DNA of 6,565 nt from Bacteroidales bacterium UBA1458 (GTDB taxonomy: Bacteria; Bacteroidota; Bacteroidia; Bacteroidales; VadinHA17). Location: the NCBI GenBank assembly GCA_002325785.1, contig DCSU01000007.1:17002-23566 (forward strand), in the 5' to 3' direction. Numbering within the stretch: position 1 is the first letter of the stretch; each line of letters opens with the position of its first letter. The position numbers were made by a program, and so were the translations under genes. The notes under the pieces were generated by a model that did no database searches, had not been told where the DNA came from, and worked only from the letters and a program-made list of their open reading frames with translations. Below are positions 6,351 to 6,565 of this stretch, one piece after another.

Positions 6351-6565
6351 CTATCTCTCCGGAGCCTGTTTCCAGGTCAACCCCTGGTTGTTGATTAAGA
6401 TCAGCCCTTCCCCTGATGATGAGGGGAGAGAGGCTTCATAACCTGACATTGTGATCAATATCTCCGGTACACCATTGGCTGGAGTATAGCCATATTCATA
6501 AAGTGACCGGGTATCGCCGGCGTAGGATCTTCTGACTTCGGAGAAGGCCCTCTGGGCATAATAAA
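6351..6565 (-). CDS. C-terminal end of an unrecognised protein (runs off right edge)
   Basis: One minus-strand frame stays open from the window edge to a TAG at 6351-6353, giving 70 residues beginning YYAQRAFSEVRRSY and ending GLTWKQAPER; the other two minus frames are closed by stops. The peptide mixes charged and aromatic residues with short hydrophobic strands (PEILITMSGYEA, GLILINNQGL), consistent with a folded beta-containing C-terminus. I do not recognise the family. No sorting domain, membrane segment or catalytic motif is visible. It converges on the ClC gene, with only four bases between the two stop codons. The call rests on frame openness and gene packing alone, so a chance open frame remains possible. 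Confidence 0.55.
   Translation of the reverse strand, partial: YYAQRAFSEVRRSYAGDTRSLYEYGYTPANGVPEILITMSGYEASLPSSSGEGLILINNQGLTWKQAPER

Noticed and set aside
6409..6427. Inverted repeat TCCCCT / AGGGGA with a seven-base loop, possible terminator after the ClC gene
   Set aside because: The six-pair stem has no T-tract on either strand and lies inside the coding frame of the convergent gene, so it may be chance. It is not called as a terminator.

Overview
The window looks like chromosomal DNA of a member of the Bacteroidota. Three things point there. One gene encodes a secreted protein ending in a gliding-motility / type IX secretion type B sorting domain, which is confined to that phylum. Three intergenic sites match the phylum's own -7 promoter element (TAnnTTTG). 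The Rel, M16 and ClC proteins also read like Bacteroidota family members. I cannot name a genus. I see no mobile element, tRNA, rRNA or CRISPR array, and no gene is broken except by the window edges.

Layout. Positions 1-431 (minus) hold the first 143 residues of a long RelA/SpoT-type (p)ppGpp enzyme with an intact hydrolase HD motif; the rest lies beyond the left edge. A gap of about 60 bases carries a good promoter for it. Positions 492-4476 (minus) are a tight three-gene operon, read from right to left: a zinc-dependent M16 peptidase subunit, a second M16 subunit, and a secreted fibronectin-III-like protein with a type B sorting domain. Both junctions are ATGA overlaps, so the three are probably translationally coupled. 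An AT-rich divergent promoter region (about 4477-4573) separates this operon from a plus-strand ClC chloride channel/antiporter with a C-terminal CBS pair (4574-6346). Its best start is a TTG codon well inside the longest open frame. Four bases after its stop, the end of an unrecognised minus-strand gene begins and runs off the right edge (6351-6565).

How the genes fit together. The two M16 proteins are complementary halves. The first has the zinc motif HLFEH but lacks the substrate-binding Arg/Tyr pair. The second has the Arg/Tyr pair (R297, Y304) but has lost the zinc motif. This is the pattern of an obligate M16B heterodimer, as in mitochondrial processing peptidase. Neither has a visible signal peptide, so the peptidase is probably cytosolic, whereas the third protein of the operon is exported. 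Why they share an operon is unknown and is the most interesting question here. The ClC protein keeps its gating glutamate (E131) but has valine (V185) at the site of the internal proton glutamate of E. coli ClC, a channel-like trait. Most of the window is ordinary, well-conserved gene content; I did not find a clearly new defence or mobile system.
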